Part shown: positions 27,495-35,433 of the stretch, one piece after another | How positions within the stretch are numbered: the stretch's first letter is position 1 | Layout of the letters: each line of letters starts with the position of its first letter | DNA from: Sphingomonas caseinilytica | GTDB taxonomy: Bacteria > Pseudomonadota > Alphaproteobacteria > Sphingomonadales > Sphingomonadaceae | Assembly (NCBI RefSeq): GCF_023516455.1 | Contig: NZ_JAMGBA010000001.1 | Location: 1,054,001 to 1,118,000, forward strand | Direction: 5' to 3' | DNA length: 64,000 bases | Notes under the pieces: model-generated | What the model was told of the DNA's origin: nothing | The model's database searches: none | What the model saw: only the letters and a program-made list of their open reading frames with translations | Translations under genes and position numbers: made by a program

Positions 27495-28292
27495 CTACGG
27501 CTTCAAAAACTCTCCAACCACCTCAACAAATTCCTCGTCGTCCGCCCCAGCGTTGGGCGAATGATCGCCGCCCGGCACGATCCACAGCGCGGACTTGGAG
27601 ATCGCGCCGTACATCGCGACCGGGATCGACACCGGGAAGAATTCGTCGCGGTCGCCGTGGACGATGAGCGTCGATGCCTTAACCTTGGCGAGGTCGGCGG
27701 TGGTAAGGTTCATGTCGTTGGTGCTGGTTGCAAAGGCCGAGAATTGGCTGACCAGATCCTTTACCTGACCATCGCCGCGCGTGGCGCATTTGCGAAAACC
27801 GTCAAGCACCGGCGGCGGCAGGCCGTCCTTCGCGACCCCACTGAGCATTGCCCGTGCCTGCTCCTGGAACTCGTAGGCCGCGCCAACCACCACCATCTTC
27901 GACAGCCGGTCGGGATGGCTAGTGGAAAGTTGCAGCAGGGTCATTCCGCCGCTGCTGAAGCCGATCGCCCGGGCTTGGGCGATGCCTAGGTTATCCATCA
28001 GTGCGCGGACGTCCTCGGCGGCCTGGCGGTGGGAGAATTTGTTCGACGGGTTGGTCGAGCGGCCATGGCCGCGCGCGTCGACGGTGATGACTCGGTATTG
28101 CTTGGCCAGTTCAACCGCCGTCGGCGCCCACTCCGCCGCGCACATACCGAAGCCATGGAGCAGGATCAGCGGCTCGCCACTTCCCCGAACGTCATAATAA
28201 AGCTCGACGCCGTTGACCTTGACGCTCTCGGCGGCTGCCGGAGCGTGGAACGCAAGTGCGGCTGCAACGGCCGCGATCAGGACCCTGTTCAT
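27495..28292 (-). CDS. Exported alpha/beta hydrolase
   Basis: 265 residues with a signal peptide (MNRVLIAAVAAALAFHAPAAAE). The mature part is a typical alpha/beta hydrolase: LLHGFGMC (oxyanion), VDARGHGRST, nucleophile Ser113 in GFSSGG, HGDRDEFFP (acid) and GGDHSPN (His). It would act in the periplasm on an ester-like substrate that cannot be predicted. No operon partner is close. The stop lies in a short stretch following a dispersed repeat. Confidence 0.83.
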   Translation of the reverse strand: MNRVLIAAVAAALAFHAPAAAESVKVNGVELYYDVRGSGEPLILLHGFGMCAAEWAPTAVELAKQYRVITVDARGHGRSTNPSNKFSHRQAAEDVRALMDNLGIAQARAIGFSSGGMTLLQLSTSHPDRLSKMVVVGAAYEFQEQARAMLSGVAKDGLPPPVLDGFRKCATRGDGQVKDLVSQFSAFATSTNDMNLTTADLAKVKASTLIVHGDRDEFFPVSIPVAMYGAISKSALWIVPGGDHSPNAGADDEEFVEVVGEFLKP

Positions 28293-28697
28293 GACACCCC
28301 CCGATTATAACGGGCGGCTCGTAGCATAGTTGGCATCGCGGCGTGAAATTCAGCTGTCCTACAGCCCCCAATTTATGGCTTATCCTCGTCGATGAGCACG
28401 ACCCCCTTCAACTGGACCGAATTCGAAGCCGAATTCGAGGATACCAGCACCAAACACATTCCCTTCACCCCCGTCCGTCGCCTCCGCGCCCGGCGGCGCG
28501 CGTGGTCGAAGGGGGTGCAGCGGGCATTCGCCCTAACCTCCGTTAGTGCGAAGATTAGTGAAGATTGGCGCCCCCTGCCCCTTGGTGACCGTGACCATTT
28601 GTGAAGATTCGCGGGTGCGGAACCTCCCCGGGACCCAAAACCCTATCCGCGAGTTTCACGTGCGTAGGGCAAGAGCGGGCACATTGGGAGAAATGAC
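28293..28697. other. 405-base region without a convincing intact gene
   Basis: It holds the divergent promoter space of the hydrolase gene, the palindromic GCTGTCCTACAG motif at 28353-28364, a probable gene fragment at 28392-28604, and GTGAAGATT-type repeats (GTGAAGATTGG near 28568, GTGAAGATTCGCG near 28601). The same two motifs recur around 48.7-48.9 kb. Confidence 0.5.
28392..28604 (+). pseudogene. Probable truncated small gene, Arg-rich
   Basis: An ATG-initiated frame of 70 codons starting MSTTPFNWTEFEAEFEDT and continuing through TPVRRLRARRRAWSKGVQRAF. The acidic then very basic make-up resembles the N-terminal part of small helix-turn-helix-like proteins known to me from sphingomonads, whose expected HTH core is missing here. 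The end (DWRPLPLGDRDHL) looks like read-through of non-coding repeat sequence. I therefore treat it as a fragment, but a real short protein cannot be excluded. Confidence 0.35.
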
Positions 28698-29285
28698 GTG
28701 CTTGCATTGCTTGCGGCTGCCCTCGCGGCGACACCCCCATCATTCGCTGCCGAACCCTCCATCGTCGTCGAAGTCCCCGCCGGAGAAGTCGCCGTCGCGA
28801 AGCCCGCCGACGATAGCGAGATCCTCGATAGCAGCGTCGCCTGGTGGGAGAAGATCACCGTCACCGTCGACGACAAGGGGAAGCAGCACAGCTGCCGCTA
28901 TGAGGCCAGCCTGTCGGGCGAGGGCGCGAAGGCCTGCGACAAGGCCATGGCGGCCAGTGTCGAGGCAGGGAGCAGCGGCCAGGCGGGCGTCTTGTCGAAG
29001 GTCACCTTCGAACGGCGGTTCAGCCCCGGAGGCCGCGTGGACAGCGGGCAGCTACAGCCGGGCGATACCTTGCTTGGTCGGCAGGTGATGTACCTGACCT
29101 TCGACGCCGACGGGGCGGTCGAGTCCTGCAAGGTGGTAGCGGTCTCGGGCGATACGCCGCCGACCTACAATTGCGACGCCGCCAAGAAGGAGCAGTTCCG
29201 CGCGCAGGCGAGCGCCGACGCCGGCGCAGCGCGGCAGGCCTTCCTGACGATCCTCGCCTACGGCCATACCGAGGAGATTGTTTGA
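28698..29285 (+). CDS. Exported protein of unknown function (possibly TonB-C-like)
   Basis: 195 residues from GTG 28698, with GGGAG upstream. A signal peptide (MLALLAAALAATPPSFAAE) leads into a domain with one Cys pair (HSCRYEAS, GAKACDKA). Near residue 135 comes VMYLTFDADGAVESCKVVAV followed by NCDAAK, a pattern reminiscent of the TonB C-terminal domains (x-V-x-f-x-i-d-x-d-G-x-v-x-x-c) found in many small sphingomonad secreted proteins. The resemblance is partial, so no function is assigned. Confidence 0.65.
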   Translation: MLALLAAALAATPPSFAAEPSIVVEVPAGEVAVAKPADDSEILDSSVAWWEKITVTVDDKGKQHSCRYEASLSGEGAKACDKAMAASVEAGSSGQAGVLSKVTFERRFSPGGRVDSGQLQPGDTLLGRQVMYLTFDADGAVESCKVVAVSGDTPPTYNCDAAKKEQFRAQASADAGAARQAFLTILAYGHTEEIV

Positions 29286-29486
29286 AAAAGGGAAGGATGG
29301 CAGGGACTCGCAAGCCATTGGCGCGATTGAGCAAAACGGGGAAAGGATATGCTGTATTAGCGCCGCTCCCGGGCCGCGACAGTAACAGTATCCGCGGCTG
29401 GGTTTGATCGTCTGGGGAGAATGATCGGGTAACGGCGTCGGGGAGGGTGGAAGCGTTTGCCCCCTTTTTTCGTTTCAGCCCTCCCC

Positions 29487-29538
29487 AATCGCCGGACGCC
29501 TCTATGACTGGCCGTCAGCCAGCATCAGTCCGGCGATT
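29487..29538. terminator. Inverted repeat between convergent genes
   Basis: AATCGCCGGAC (29487-29497) and GTCCGGCGATT (29528-29538) form a perfect 11-bp stem enclosing a smaller hairpin (TGGC-cgtca-GCCA). It lies between the convergent genes ending at 29285 and 29559. No strong T-run follows, so a role in termination is likely but not certain. Confidence 0.45.
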
Positions 29539-29558
29539 GTCTTACCGCGTTGGACAGT

Positions 29559-29810
29559 TCAGTCCCCGCCTCTCCCGTCGAACGGATCCTCACCGCTGTG
29601 ATAAGTGCCGCCATGGTCGCAGGTGTTCACGTCCAGCATGCGATAGATAAGGCAACGGCCGACAATCGCCGTCAACGCAAGATACACTGCAACGGCATAG
29701 CTGATGATCTCGCCCCAACCTTCGACGAAGTTGGTCATTGCCAAGAATCCCAGCAAGGCAGCAAAGCACAGCCTCGCCACCCGATCGGCCGAACCGACAT
29801 TCTTCACCAT
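29559..29810 (-). CDS. DUF2892 (YgaP-like) small membrane protein
   Basis: 83 residues from the ATG at 29810, which has an excellent GTGGAGGAGCG upstream. The start MVKNVGSADRVARLCFAALL, two hydrophobic helices and the RMLDVNTC ending are typical of the DUF2892 family, the membrane part of YgaP-type proteins. The C-terminal tail contains a Cys and several His (CDHGGTYHSG) that could bind metal. It is divergent from the metal-handling genes at 30.0 kb. Confidence 0.82.
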   Translation of the reverse strand: MVKNVGSADRVARLCFAALLGFLAMTNFVEGWGEIISYAVAVYLALTAIVGRCLIYRMLDVNTCDHGGTYHSGEDPFDGRGGD

Positions 29811-30001
29811 ATTCGACGCTCCTCCACTTGGGCCCCCGGCGCCTCCCAATGCGGCGCCGTCCACGCGGCGCAAGCGGCCTGAAATACAGAGGCCGCCGCG
29901 TCGACCATATCGTAGACATATTCGCCGGAAAGAGCCAATCCCGGGGTGATAAAAACGCCATGCCGTTGCCAATAAATCGCTTTCCGGCCATAGGACCGCG
30001 C

Positions 30002-30349
30002 GTGAGCGTACGCCTTCTCCTTTTCATGTTGGTTGCAACCGCCCTGGCCTTCGCGCCCTTCGTGATGCCGATGGCAGAGGCAAGCGCGGCTCCAGCCGGG
30101 CATCATGAGGCGGCAATGAATGGCTCCATGGCGGGCCACTGCGACGATACTCCCGCCCCTGCCCCGGCCAAATCGGATCACCACAAGGCAAAGCCCTGCT
30201 GTGCCGCCGGATGCATGGCGGCGGCGACGATACCGACGGCGGGCGATGCGGCCGTTGTCCTGACCCATGTTGCCAAGCGCCCGGGTCTCGACCGTTTCCA
30301 TCGCGGCCATCTGGCGGAGATCGCAACGCCGCCTCCGCGACGTGCGTGA
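30002..30349 (+). CDS. Exported His/Cys/Met-containing protein, probable metal handling
   Basis: From GTG 30002 (AGGA upstream) the product is 115 residues with a signal sequence (MSVRLLLFMLVATALAFAPF). An ATG at 29960 would add 14 residues and cannot be excluded. The mature part has GHHEAAMNGSMAGHCDD, KSDHHKAKPCC and AAGCMAAA, so it is rich in His, Met and Cys ligands. Similar small proteins precede copper-resistance genes in sphingomonads. Its stop overlaps an 11-bp perfect dyad. Periplasmic copper (or other soft metal) binding is inferred. Confidence 0.6.
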   Translation: MSVRLLLFMLVATALAFAPFVMPMAEASAAPAGHHEAAMNGSMAGHCDDTPAPAPAKSDHHKAKPCCAAGCMAAATIPTAGDAAVVLTHVAKRPGLDRFHRGHLAEIATPPPRRA

Positions 30350-30380
30350 AATCGAACGAACCGACAAACTCGATTTCACG
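30345..30380. promoter_or_regulatory. Perfect 11-bp dyad between metal genes
   Basis: CGTGAAATCGA (30345-30355) and TCGATTTCACG (30370-30380) are perfect inverted repeats separated by 14 bases, 12 bases before the next start codon. It could be an operator for a metal-responsive regulator or an RNA hairpin controlling the downstream gene. No regulator gene lies nearby. Confidence 0.45.
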
Positions 30381-30392
30381 AAAGACTAAATC

Positions 30393-30632
30393 ATGAAGAC
30401 TTTAATTGGCGCGATCGCGCTTGCGATTGCCGTTCCCGCCGTGGCCCAGACTGCCCCGGCGACCGACCCTCACGCGGGCCATGCCGAGCAAGGCAAGGCC
30501 AAGCATGACTGCAAGGCATGCTGCGAGAAGATGAAGGGCAAGGACGGCAAGATGGAATGCATGGAAAAGAAGGGCGAGGCCGACGCGGCCAAGTCCGGCC
30601 ATGCAGGTCATGAAGGCCATAGCGGCCACTGA
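30393..30632 (+). CDS. Small periplasmic metal-binding protein
   Basis: 79 residues: a signal peptide (MKTLIGAIALAIAVPAVAQ) and a short mature chain packed with ligands (DPHAGHAEQGKAKHDCKACC, EKMKGKDGKMECMEKK, and HAGHEGHSGH at the end). The C-x2-CC group and the His/Met pairs suggest a soft-metal chaperone or scavenger (copper, silver or similar). It lies between two other metal-ligand-rich exported proteins and behind the dyad at 30345-30380. No established family name is known to me. Confidence 0.7.
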   Translation: MKTLIGAIALAIAVPAVAQTAPATDPHAGHAEQGKAKHDCKACCEKMKGKDGKMECMEKKGEADAAKSGHAGHEGHSGH

Positions 30633-30639
30633 CCGGTCC

Positions 30640-30665
30640 GGGGCGCTGCCCTAGCGTGGCGCCCC
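30640..30665 (+). terminator. Hairpin between metal-module genes
   Basis: GGGGCGC (30640-30646) and GCGCCCC (30659-30665) form a 7-bp stem 8 bases after the preceding stop and 33 bases before the next start. It has no clear T-run and may act as a partial terminator. Confidence 0.35.
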
Positions 30666-30698
30666 TCACCTTTCCCACGCGTTTGACGGAGTATCACG

Positions 30699-32099
30699 GT
30701 GAAGACCGCATTTCTGGCGGCGACAGCGCTTGGCGCGATCGCGACTGCCACCCCTGCCCAGGCCCAGCATATGGGTCACGAACAGCATCAGCCCCCCGCC
30801 CAGCCCGCTCCCCAGCCGGTGCAGAAGCAGGAGCCGGTCGCTGACCATAGCCAGATGGGCCACGGCCAGATGGACCACAGCCAGCATGCCATGCCGCAGC
30901 CCGCTGCGGACGAACATGCAGTACACGACATGTCGATGACCGGGGCGCTCGGCGCGTATCCGATGGCCCGCGAGGCGTCCGGCACCGCCTGGCAACCGGA
31001 CAGTAGCGAGCATGGTGGCCTCCATGTGATGAGCGGCGACTGGACCTTCATGGCCCATGGCAAGCTCGACCTGGTCTACAGCTGGCAGGAAAAGCCCCGA
31101 GGCGACGACAAGGTCTTCGTCCCCGGTATGCTGATGGGAATGGCCCGCCGGCCGGTCGGCGACGGAACGCTGCAGCTCAAGGCGATGGTCAGTCCCGATC
31201 CGCTGATGGGCAAGCGCGGCTATCCGCTGCTCCTGGCCAGCGGCGAGACAGCCGACGGCCATGAACCGCTGGTCGACCGCCAGCACCCGCATGATTTCTT
31301 CATGGAACTATCGGGCAGCTTTTCCCAGAACGTCGGCCCCAAGAGCAGTGTCTTCCTCTACGCCGGCCTGCCGGGCGAGCCTGCATTCGGACCTCCAGCC
31401 TTCATGCATCGCCAATCGATCAGCGCCTCTCCCGAAGCTCCGATCACCCACCATTGGCTGGACTCGACGCACATCACCTTCGGCGTGCTGACGGCCGGTT
31501 TCGTCCACGACAATGCCAAGATCGAAATTTCGCGCTTCAATGGCCGCGAACCGGACCAGCATCGCTGGAACATCGAGACCGGCCCGCTGGATTCGACCTC
31601 GGTTCGGCTGTCCTGGAATCCGATCTCGACCCTGGCCCTGCAAGGCAGCTGGGGACATTTCGAAGATTCCGAGCAGCTGGAGCCCGGCGTCGATCAGAAG
31701 CGCTGGTCGGTGAGCGGAACCTTTACCCGGCCGACAAAGACCGGATTCTGGTCGACCTCCCTCGCCTGGGGACGCAAGACGATCGATGGTGACAGCTTCG
31801 ACGCATTCGCACTGGAAAGTTCATTGAACTGGCAGGACTGGACGCTGTTCGGCCGGGGCGAGATCACCGAGAATAACGAACTGGTCGTCGACCATGATGA
31901 CGAAGGCGACCATCATGGCGAGGCGTTCCGTGTCGGCAAGATCAGCGTCGGGCTGCTTCGCGAATTCGCGATCGTGCCGAAGCTGAAGCTTGGGCTCGGC
32001 GGACTCTACGCCTTCAATTTCGTCCCCGGGGAAATCGAGGGCGCATATGGTGGAAACCCCAATGGAGCGATGGCATTCGCGCGACTAAGGCTCGAATAG
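30699..32099 (+). CDS. Outer-membrane barrel-like protein with His/Met-rich N-terminus
   Basis: 466 residues from GTG 30699 (GACGGAG upstream), with a signal peptide ending near QAQ. Residues ~23-80 are unstructured and ligand-rich (HMGHEQHQPPAQ, HSQMGHGQMDHSQH, HDMSM). The remainder alternates short amphipathic strands (FMAHGKLDLVYSWQ, SVRLSWNPISTLALQGSWG) and ends FARLRLE, an outer-membrane-barrel pattern with a terminal aromatic-type strand. It resembles proteins next to copper-efflux genes in proteobacteria. Role inferred: outer-membrane component of metal homeostasis. It is the last gene of the module. Confidence 0.68.
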   Translation: MKTAFLAATALGAIATATPAQAQHMGHEQHQPPAQPAPQPVQKQEPVADHSQMGHGQMDHSQHAMPQPAADEHAVHDMSMTGALGAYPMAREASGTAWQPDSSEHGGLHVMSGDWTFMAHGKLDLVYSWQEKPRGDDKVFVPGMLMGMARRPVGDGTLQLKAMVSPDPLMGKRGYPLLLASGETADGHEPLVDRQHPHDFFMELSGSFSQNVGPKSSVFLYAGLPGEPAFGPPAFMHRQSISASPEAPITHHWLDSTHITFGVLTAGFVHDNAKIEISRFNGREPDQHRWNIETGPLDSTSVRLSWNPISTLALQGSWGHFEDSEQLEPGVDQKRWSVSGTFTRPTKTGFWSTSLAWGRKTIDGDSFDAFALESSLNWQDWTLFGRGEITENNELVVDHDDEGDHHGEAFRVGKISVGLLREFAIVPKLKLGLGGLYAFNFVPGEIEGAYGGNPNGAMAFARLRLE

Positions 32100-32196
32100 C
32101 TGTCCGCAATACTCAAATCGGTGGCGTAATCCCTCAAGTTTTCCTGTTAGGCGCGGTTAAGCCTGAAAAGAAAAGCCTTCTGGGGAGAATGCCTAA

Positions 32197-34686
32197 ATGT
32201 CTGGGAAATTTCGCGTAAATGCCTGCGCTAGTGCCTTTGCACTGGCTATGGCTCTTAGCTCCACGTCTGCCTTTGCGCAGGACGCCGCCACCGATCCGGC
32301 GGCGGCGCCCGCAACGGAAGCCGAAGCTGCCGTCGATGCTGCCGAGCCGGCCGCGGACGCGAATGCGGGTGACGACACGACAATCGTCGTCACCGCCCAG
32401 AAGCGCTCAGAAAACGTCCAGGATGTGCCGATCTCGATCGTCGCATTCTCGGGCGACACGCTGGAGAAGAACAACGTCGTCAACCTGGAAGGCCTGACCA
32501 AGGTCACGCCGAACCTGAGCGTCGCCAAGGGTGCGCAGACCTCCTACGTCCGCCTCGCGATCCGCGGTATCGGCGCGGCCAGCAACACCACGGTCGAGCC
32601 CAGCGTCGCCGTCTTCCTCGACGGCGCCTATGTTCCGCGCGTCGGCGCGGTCGTCAGTTCGATGCTCGATATGGAAAGCGTCGAAGTGCTGCGCGGCCCG
32701 CAGGGCACCTTGTTCGGCCGTAACGCCAGCGTCGGCGCGGTTTCGTTCCATACGGCGCGTCCGAAGCTCGGCGATTTCTCGGGCGAAGTGACCGGCGAGA
32801 TCGGCAACGGCGACCGCTACAAGCTGACCGGCTTCGTCAACGTTCCCGTCGGCGAGAATTCGGCGTTCCGTCTCGCCGGGTCGCAGCAGTGGTTCAAGGG
32901 CTTTTGGCACAACAACCTCGACGACAAGCAATACGGCGGCACCGACGACTCCATCGTCCGCGGCAGCTTCCGCACTGAACAAGGTCCGCTCGAGTGGATC
33001 GTTCGCGCCGACTACGCCAAGATCAGCGGCGACGGAGCGACCAACATCGACTTCGATCCCACCAGCGTCACAGCCGCGCAATTCAATATCTTCGCCAATG
33101 TCGTAGGTCTCGGCGCTCCGGACACGGACCTTAAAGACAACGACATGAACCAGTTCGTCACTGCCGACGTCGATGACGAGCAGTGGGGTATCAACAGCAC
33201 CCTGTCCTGGGATGTGGGCGGCGGTTCGACCGTTCGCCTGATCAACAATTATCGCGACTGGGAGAATGAGCAGCTGGACGGTGACGTGCTTTTCGCGCCG
33301 TCGCCCGTCCTGTCGCGCACCGGAACCTTCGATTCGAAGAGCCAGAACCACGAATTGCAGTTCATCTCGCCGACCGAGCAGTGGCTTGACGGCCGCCTCG
33401 ACCTCGTCGCGGGCCTCTACTACTTCCACGAGAAGTATCAGCAGGGCGAAAACCTGCACATGAACACGCAGTTCTGCAAGATCGCACCGGCCGCTGCAGT
33501 GGGTCTCTGCAATACCTTCCTCGCCGCCAATGGCGGAACCAAGGAAAATGCGACGGTCCAGGTCGTGAACCAGAAGGTGGATAGCTATGCCGCCTATGCG
33601 CAGGCCAACTTCCACTTCACCGACCAGCTGTTCGCAACGGCCGGCGGACGCTTCAGCAAGGACAAGAAGGAAGGTGACTACGACCAGCAGACCAATGCGT
33701 TGCTGGCCGCCGTGCGCGCCACGGAATCTCTGACCTTCCCTGACGTGAATGACGAGAAGTTCACCTATCGCCTCGGCCTCAACTATGAGCCGAACGAAGA
33801 CTTGCTGTTCTTCGGCAGCTATTCGACCGGTTACAAGTCGGCCGGCTACAATAGTGGCGCCGGTTCGCCGTCGCTGACGACGGTCGCCGGCCAATTCGTT
33901 CCCGAGCGCCGCGTATTCGACCGCGAAACGACGGAAAACTGGGAGCTGGGCGCGAAGACCAGCTGGTGGAATCGCAGGCTGACCGCGAACCTCACCTTCT
34001 ACCGGATGGACATCAAGGGCTTCCAGGACCGCGCGTTCGACGGGACCAGCTTCACTGTTCGCAACGCCGGTAACCTGCGTCATCAGGGCTTCGAGCTCGA
34101 CGTCGTCGGCAAGCCGCTGCGCAACCTGTCGCTGTACGCCAACGCCGCTTACCTCGATTCCGAGTTCACGGAATATGACAATGCACCGGGCCTTCCGGGT
34201 TGCGCGCCGCGAACCATTGCCGGCGTTCCGACGATCCCAGCCGCATGCTTGGGGCTGCCGTTCCAGGGACAGCGGCAGGACCTAAAGGGTGTTTCAGCAA
34301 CCTTTGCGCCCAAGTGGAGCGGCCGCGTCGGGTTCGACTGGACCGGCGATGTGGGCTCGACCGGCATGACGTTCGACCTGAACTCGAACGCCTCGTTCGT
34401 GTCGCATCACTTCGGCGGCCTTCAGAATGACGGCAACCCGCAGACCATCATCGATGGCTATGTGTTGCTCGGCGCCCGGGCGACCCTCAACGGCCAGGAC
34501 GATCGCTGGTCGGTCTCGCTGTTCGGCAACAACCTGCTCGACAAGCAGTATGAGGCCGGCAACCTGTACCAGTTGCTGGGAACCAACCTGCTTCAGAATA
34601 ACGGCATCTTCACCGGAAGCACGGCCGTCCGGCGCCTTCACGCAGATCCGCGCACCTACGGTGTGTCGGGTACCTTCCGCTTCTAG
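32197..34686 (+). CDS. TonB-dependent outer-membrane receptor
   Basis: 829 residues: a signal peptide (cut near AFAQDA), an Ala/Glu/Asp-rich linker, then a TonB-box-like TTIVVTAQKRSENVQDVPIS. The plug domain contains SVEVLRGPQGTLFGRNASVG, and the 22-stranded barrel ends in the expected YGVSGTFRF. It imports an iron chelate, vitamin or carbohydrate using TonB energy; barrel sequences do not tell the ligand. GGGGAGAATGCC precedes the ATG. It is alone on its transcript and is followed by three hairpins, which insulates it from the next operon. Confidence 0.95.
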   Translation: MSGKFRVNACASAFALAMALSSTSAFAQDAATDPAAAPATEAEAAVDAAEPAADANAGDDTTIVVTAQKRSENVQDVPISIVAFSGDTLEKNNVVNLEGLTKVTPNLSVAKGAQTSYVRLAIRGIGAASNTTVEPSVAVFLDGAYVPRVGAVVSSMLDMESVEVLRGPQGTLFGRNASVGAVSFHTARPKLGDFSGEVTGEIGNGDRYKLTGFVNVPVGENSAFRLAGSQQWFKGFWHNNLDDKQYGGTDDSIVRGSFRTEQGPLEWIVRADYAKISGDGATNIDFDPTSVTAAQFNIFANVVGLGAPDTDLKDNDMNQFVTADVDDEQWGINSTLSWDVGGGSTVRLINNYRDWENEQLDGDVLFAPSPVLSRTGTFDSKSQNHELQFISPTEQWLDGRLDLVAGLYYFHEKYQQGENLHMNTQFCKIAPAAAVGLCNTFLAANGGTKENATVQVVNQKVDSYAAYAQANFHFTDQLFATAGGRFSKDKKEGDYDQQTNALLAAVRATESLTFPDVNDEKFTYRLGLNYEPNEDLLFFGSYSTGYKSAGYNSGAGSPSLTTVAGQFVPERRVFDRETTENWELGAKTSWWNRRLTANLTFYRMDIKGFQDRAFDGTSFTVRNAGNLRHQGFELDVVGKPLRNLSLYANAAYLDSEFTEYDNAPGLPGCAPRTIAGVPTIPAACLGLPFQGQRQDLKGVSATFAPKWSGRVGFDWTGDVGSTGMTFDLNSNASFVSHHFGGLQNDGNPQTIIDGYVLLGARATLNGQDDRWSVSLFGNNLLDKQYEAGNLYQLLGTNLLQNNGIFTGSTAVRRLHADPRTYGVSGTFRF

Positions 34687-34709
34687 TTCCGAGTTGGGGA
34701 GGGGGGGGG

Positions 34710-34741
34710 AGCCCGGCGCCGGTCCACTGCGTCGGGCTTTT
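34710..34741 (+). terminator. Terminator 1 after the TonB receptor
   Basis: AGCCCG ... CGGGCTTTT with an inner GCGCC region: a GC-rich stem followed by four Ts, 24 bases after the receptor stop. It is the first of three hairpins and shares its flanks (GGGGAGGG, TCCAC loop) with the third. Confidence 0.75.
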
Positions 34742-34759
34742 CCAACCAAGCAGTATCCC

Positions 34760-34786
34760 AAGGGCCGCTTCGTAGAGGCGGTCCTT
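34760..34786 (+). terminator. Hairpin 2 after the TonB receptor
   Basis: AAGGGCCGCTTC (34760-34771), loop GTA, GAGGCGGTCCTT (34775-34786). The stem has G-U pairs and is followed by a C/T-rich tract. Confidence 0.5.
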
Positions 34787-34827
34787 CCTCCCTTTAGTAG
34801 TTGAGTATCTAGTCCCTGGGGAGGGTT

Positions 34828-34860
34828 AAGCCCGGCGCCAGTCCACGGCGCCGGGCTTTT
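34828..34860 (+). terminator. Terminator 3 after the TonB receptor
   Basis: AAGCCCGGCGCC (34828-34839) and GGCGCCGGGCTT (34847-34858) make a perfect 12-bp stem with a 7-base loop and a T-run. It also lies just beyond the 3' end of the convergent operon (stop at 34867). Confidence 0.85.
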
Positions 34861-34866
34861 CTATGG

Positions 34867-35433
34867 CTAGGCCGCGGCCAATCGCTCAAGCAGCGGCATC
34901 GCGCCGTCCCAGCGGCCATAGCCGGCAGCGGGGTTCAGATGCCCGACATCGCCAGCATCGTGGAGCTCGGCGCCCCAGGCGCGGGCTAGCCCCGCAACCT
35001 TTTCAAACTGGGCAAGCGGATCGTTGCGGCTTGCGGCAACGATGGCGCGGAATGGAAGGAGCTTGCGCGGGATGGGCATCCATCCGTTGGCAGCAAGGTC
35101 GTCAAAGCTCGGATATCCCGCAGGCAGCGGATTCTCGACGTCCGCCGGCGTTGCCAGCAGAGCGCCCCGAATACGCCGCGTCGGGGCAAGAGCCCAGTTG
35201 GCAACCATCAACGCCCCGGCGCTGTGCGCCGCGATCACGACATCGCCATCGATGCTGGTAAGCGCAGCGTCGAGCGCATCGACGCGGGCCTTGCGGCTTA
35301 ATCGATCTTCGGTCAGCGGCTCCACCGTTACCGAACCCGGAATCTCCGCGGCCAGCAGCGTCTGCCAATGCTCCGCGACATGATCCCTGAGGCCAGGCAC
35401 GAACAGGACGGTCACATCGTTTAACGCACTCAA
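34867..35433 (-). CDS. RBBP9/YdeN-family alpha/beta hydrolase
   Basis: 188 residues, short for an alpha/beta hydrolase and typical of the RBBP9/YdeN group. It has VLFVPGLRDHVAEHWQTLL at the start, nucleophile Ser in AAHSAGALM, Asp in ASRNDPLAQFE and His in GDVGHLN. The start overlaps the end of the YeiH gene by 4 bases, making it the last member of the six-gene operon. It probably hydrolyses an ester made or imported by the upstream enzymes; substrate not known. Confidence 0.85.
   Translation of the reverse strand: MSALNDVTVLFVPGLRDHVAEHWQTLLAAEIPGSVTVEPLTEDRLSRKARVDALDAALTSIDGDVVIAAHSAGALMVANWALAPTRRIRGALLATPADVENPLPAGYPSFDDLAANGWMPIPRKLLPFRAIVAASRNDPLAQFEKVAGLARAWGAELHDAGDVGHLNPAAGYGRWDGAMPLLERLAAA

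Noticed and set aside
29738-30001. N-terminal extension of the metal-handling gene at 30002
   Set aside because: The upstream part has no signal-peptide logic, overlaps the divergent DUF2892 gene, and reads as Arg/Pro-rich shadow sequence; only the ATG at 29960 remains a realistic alternative.
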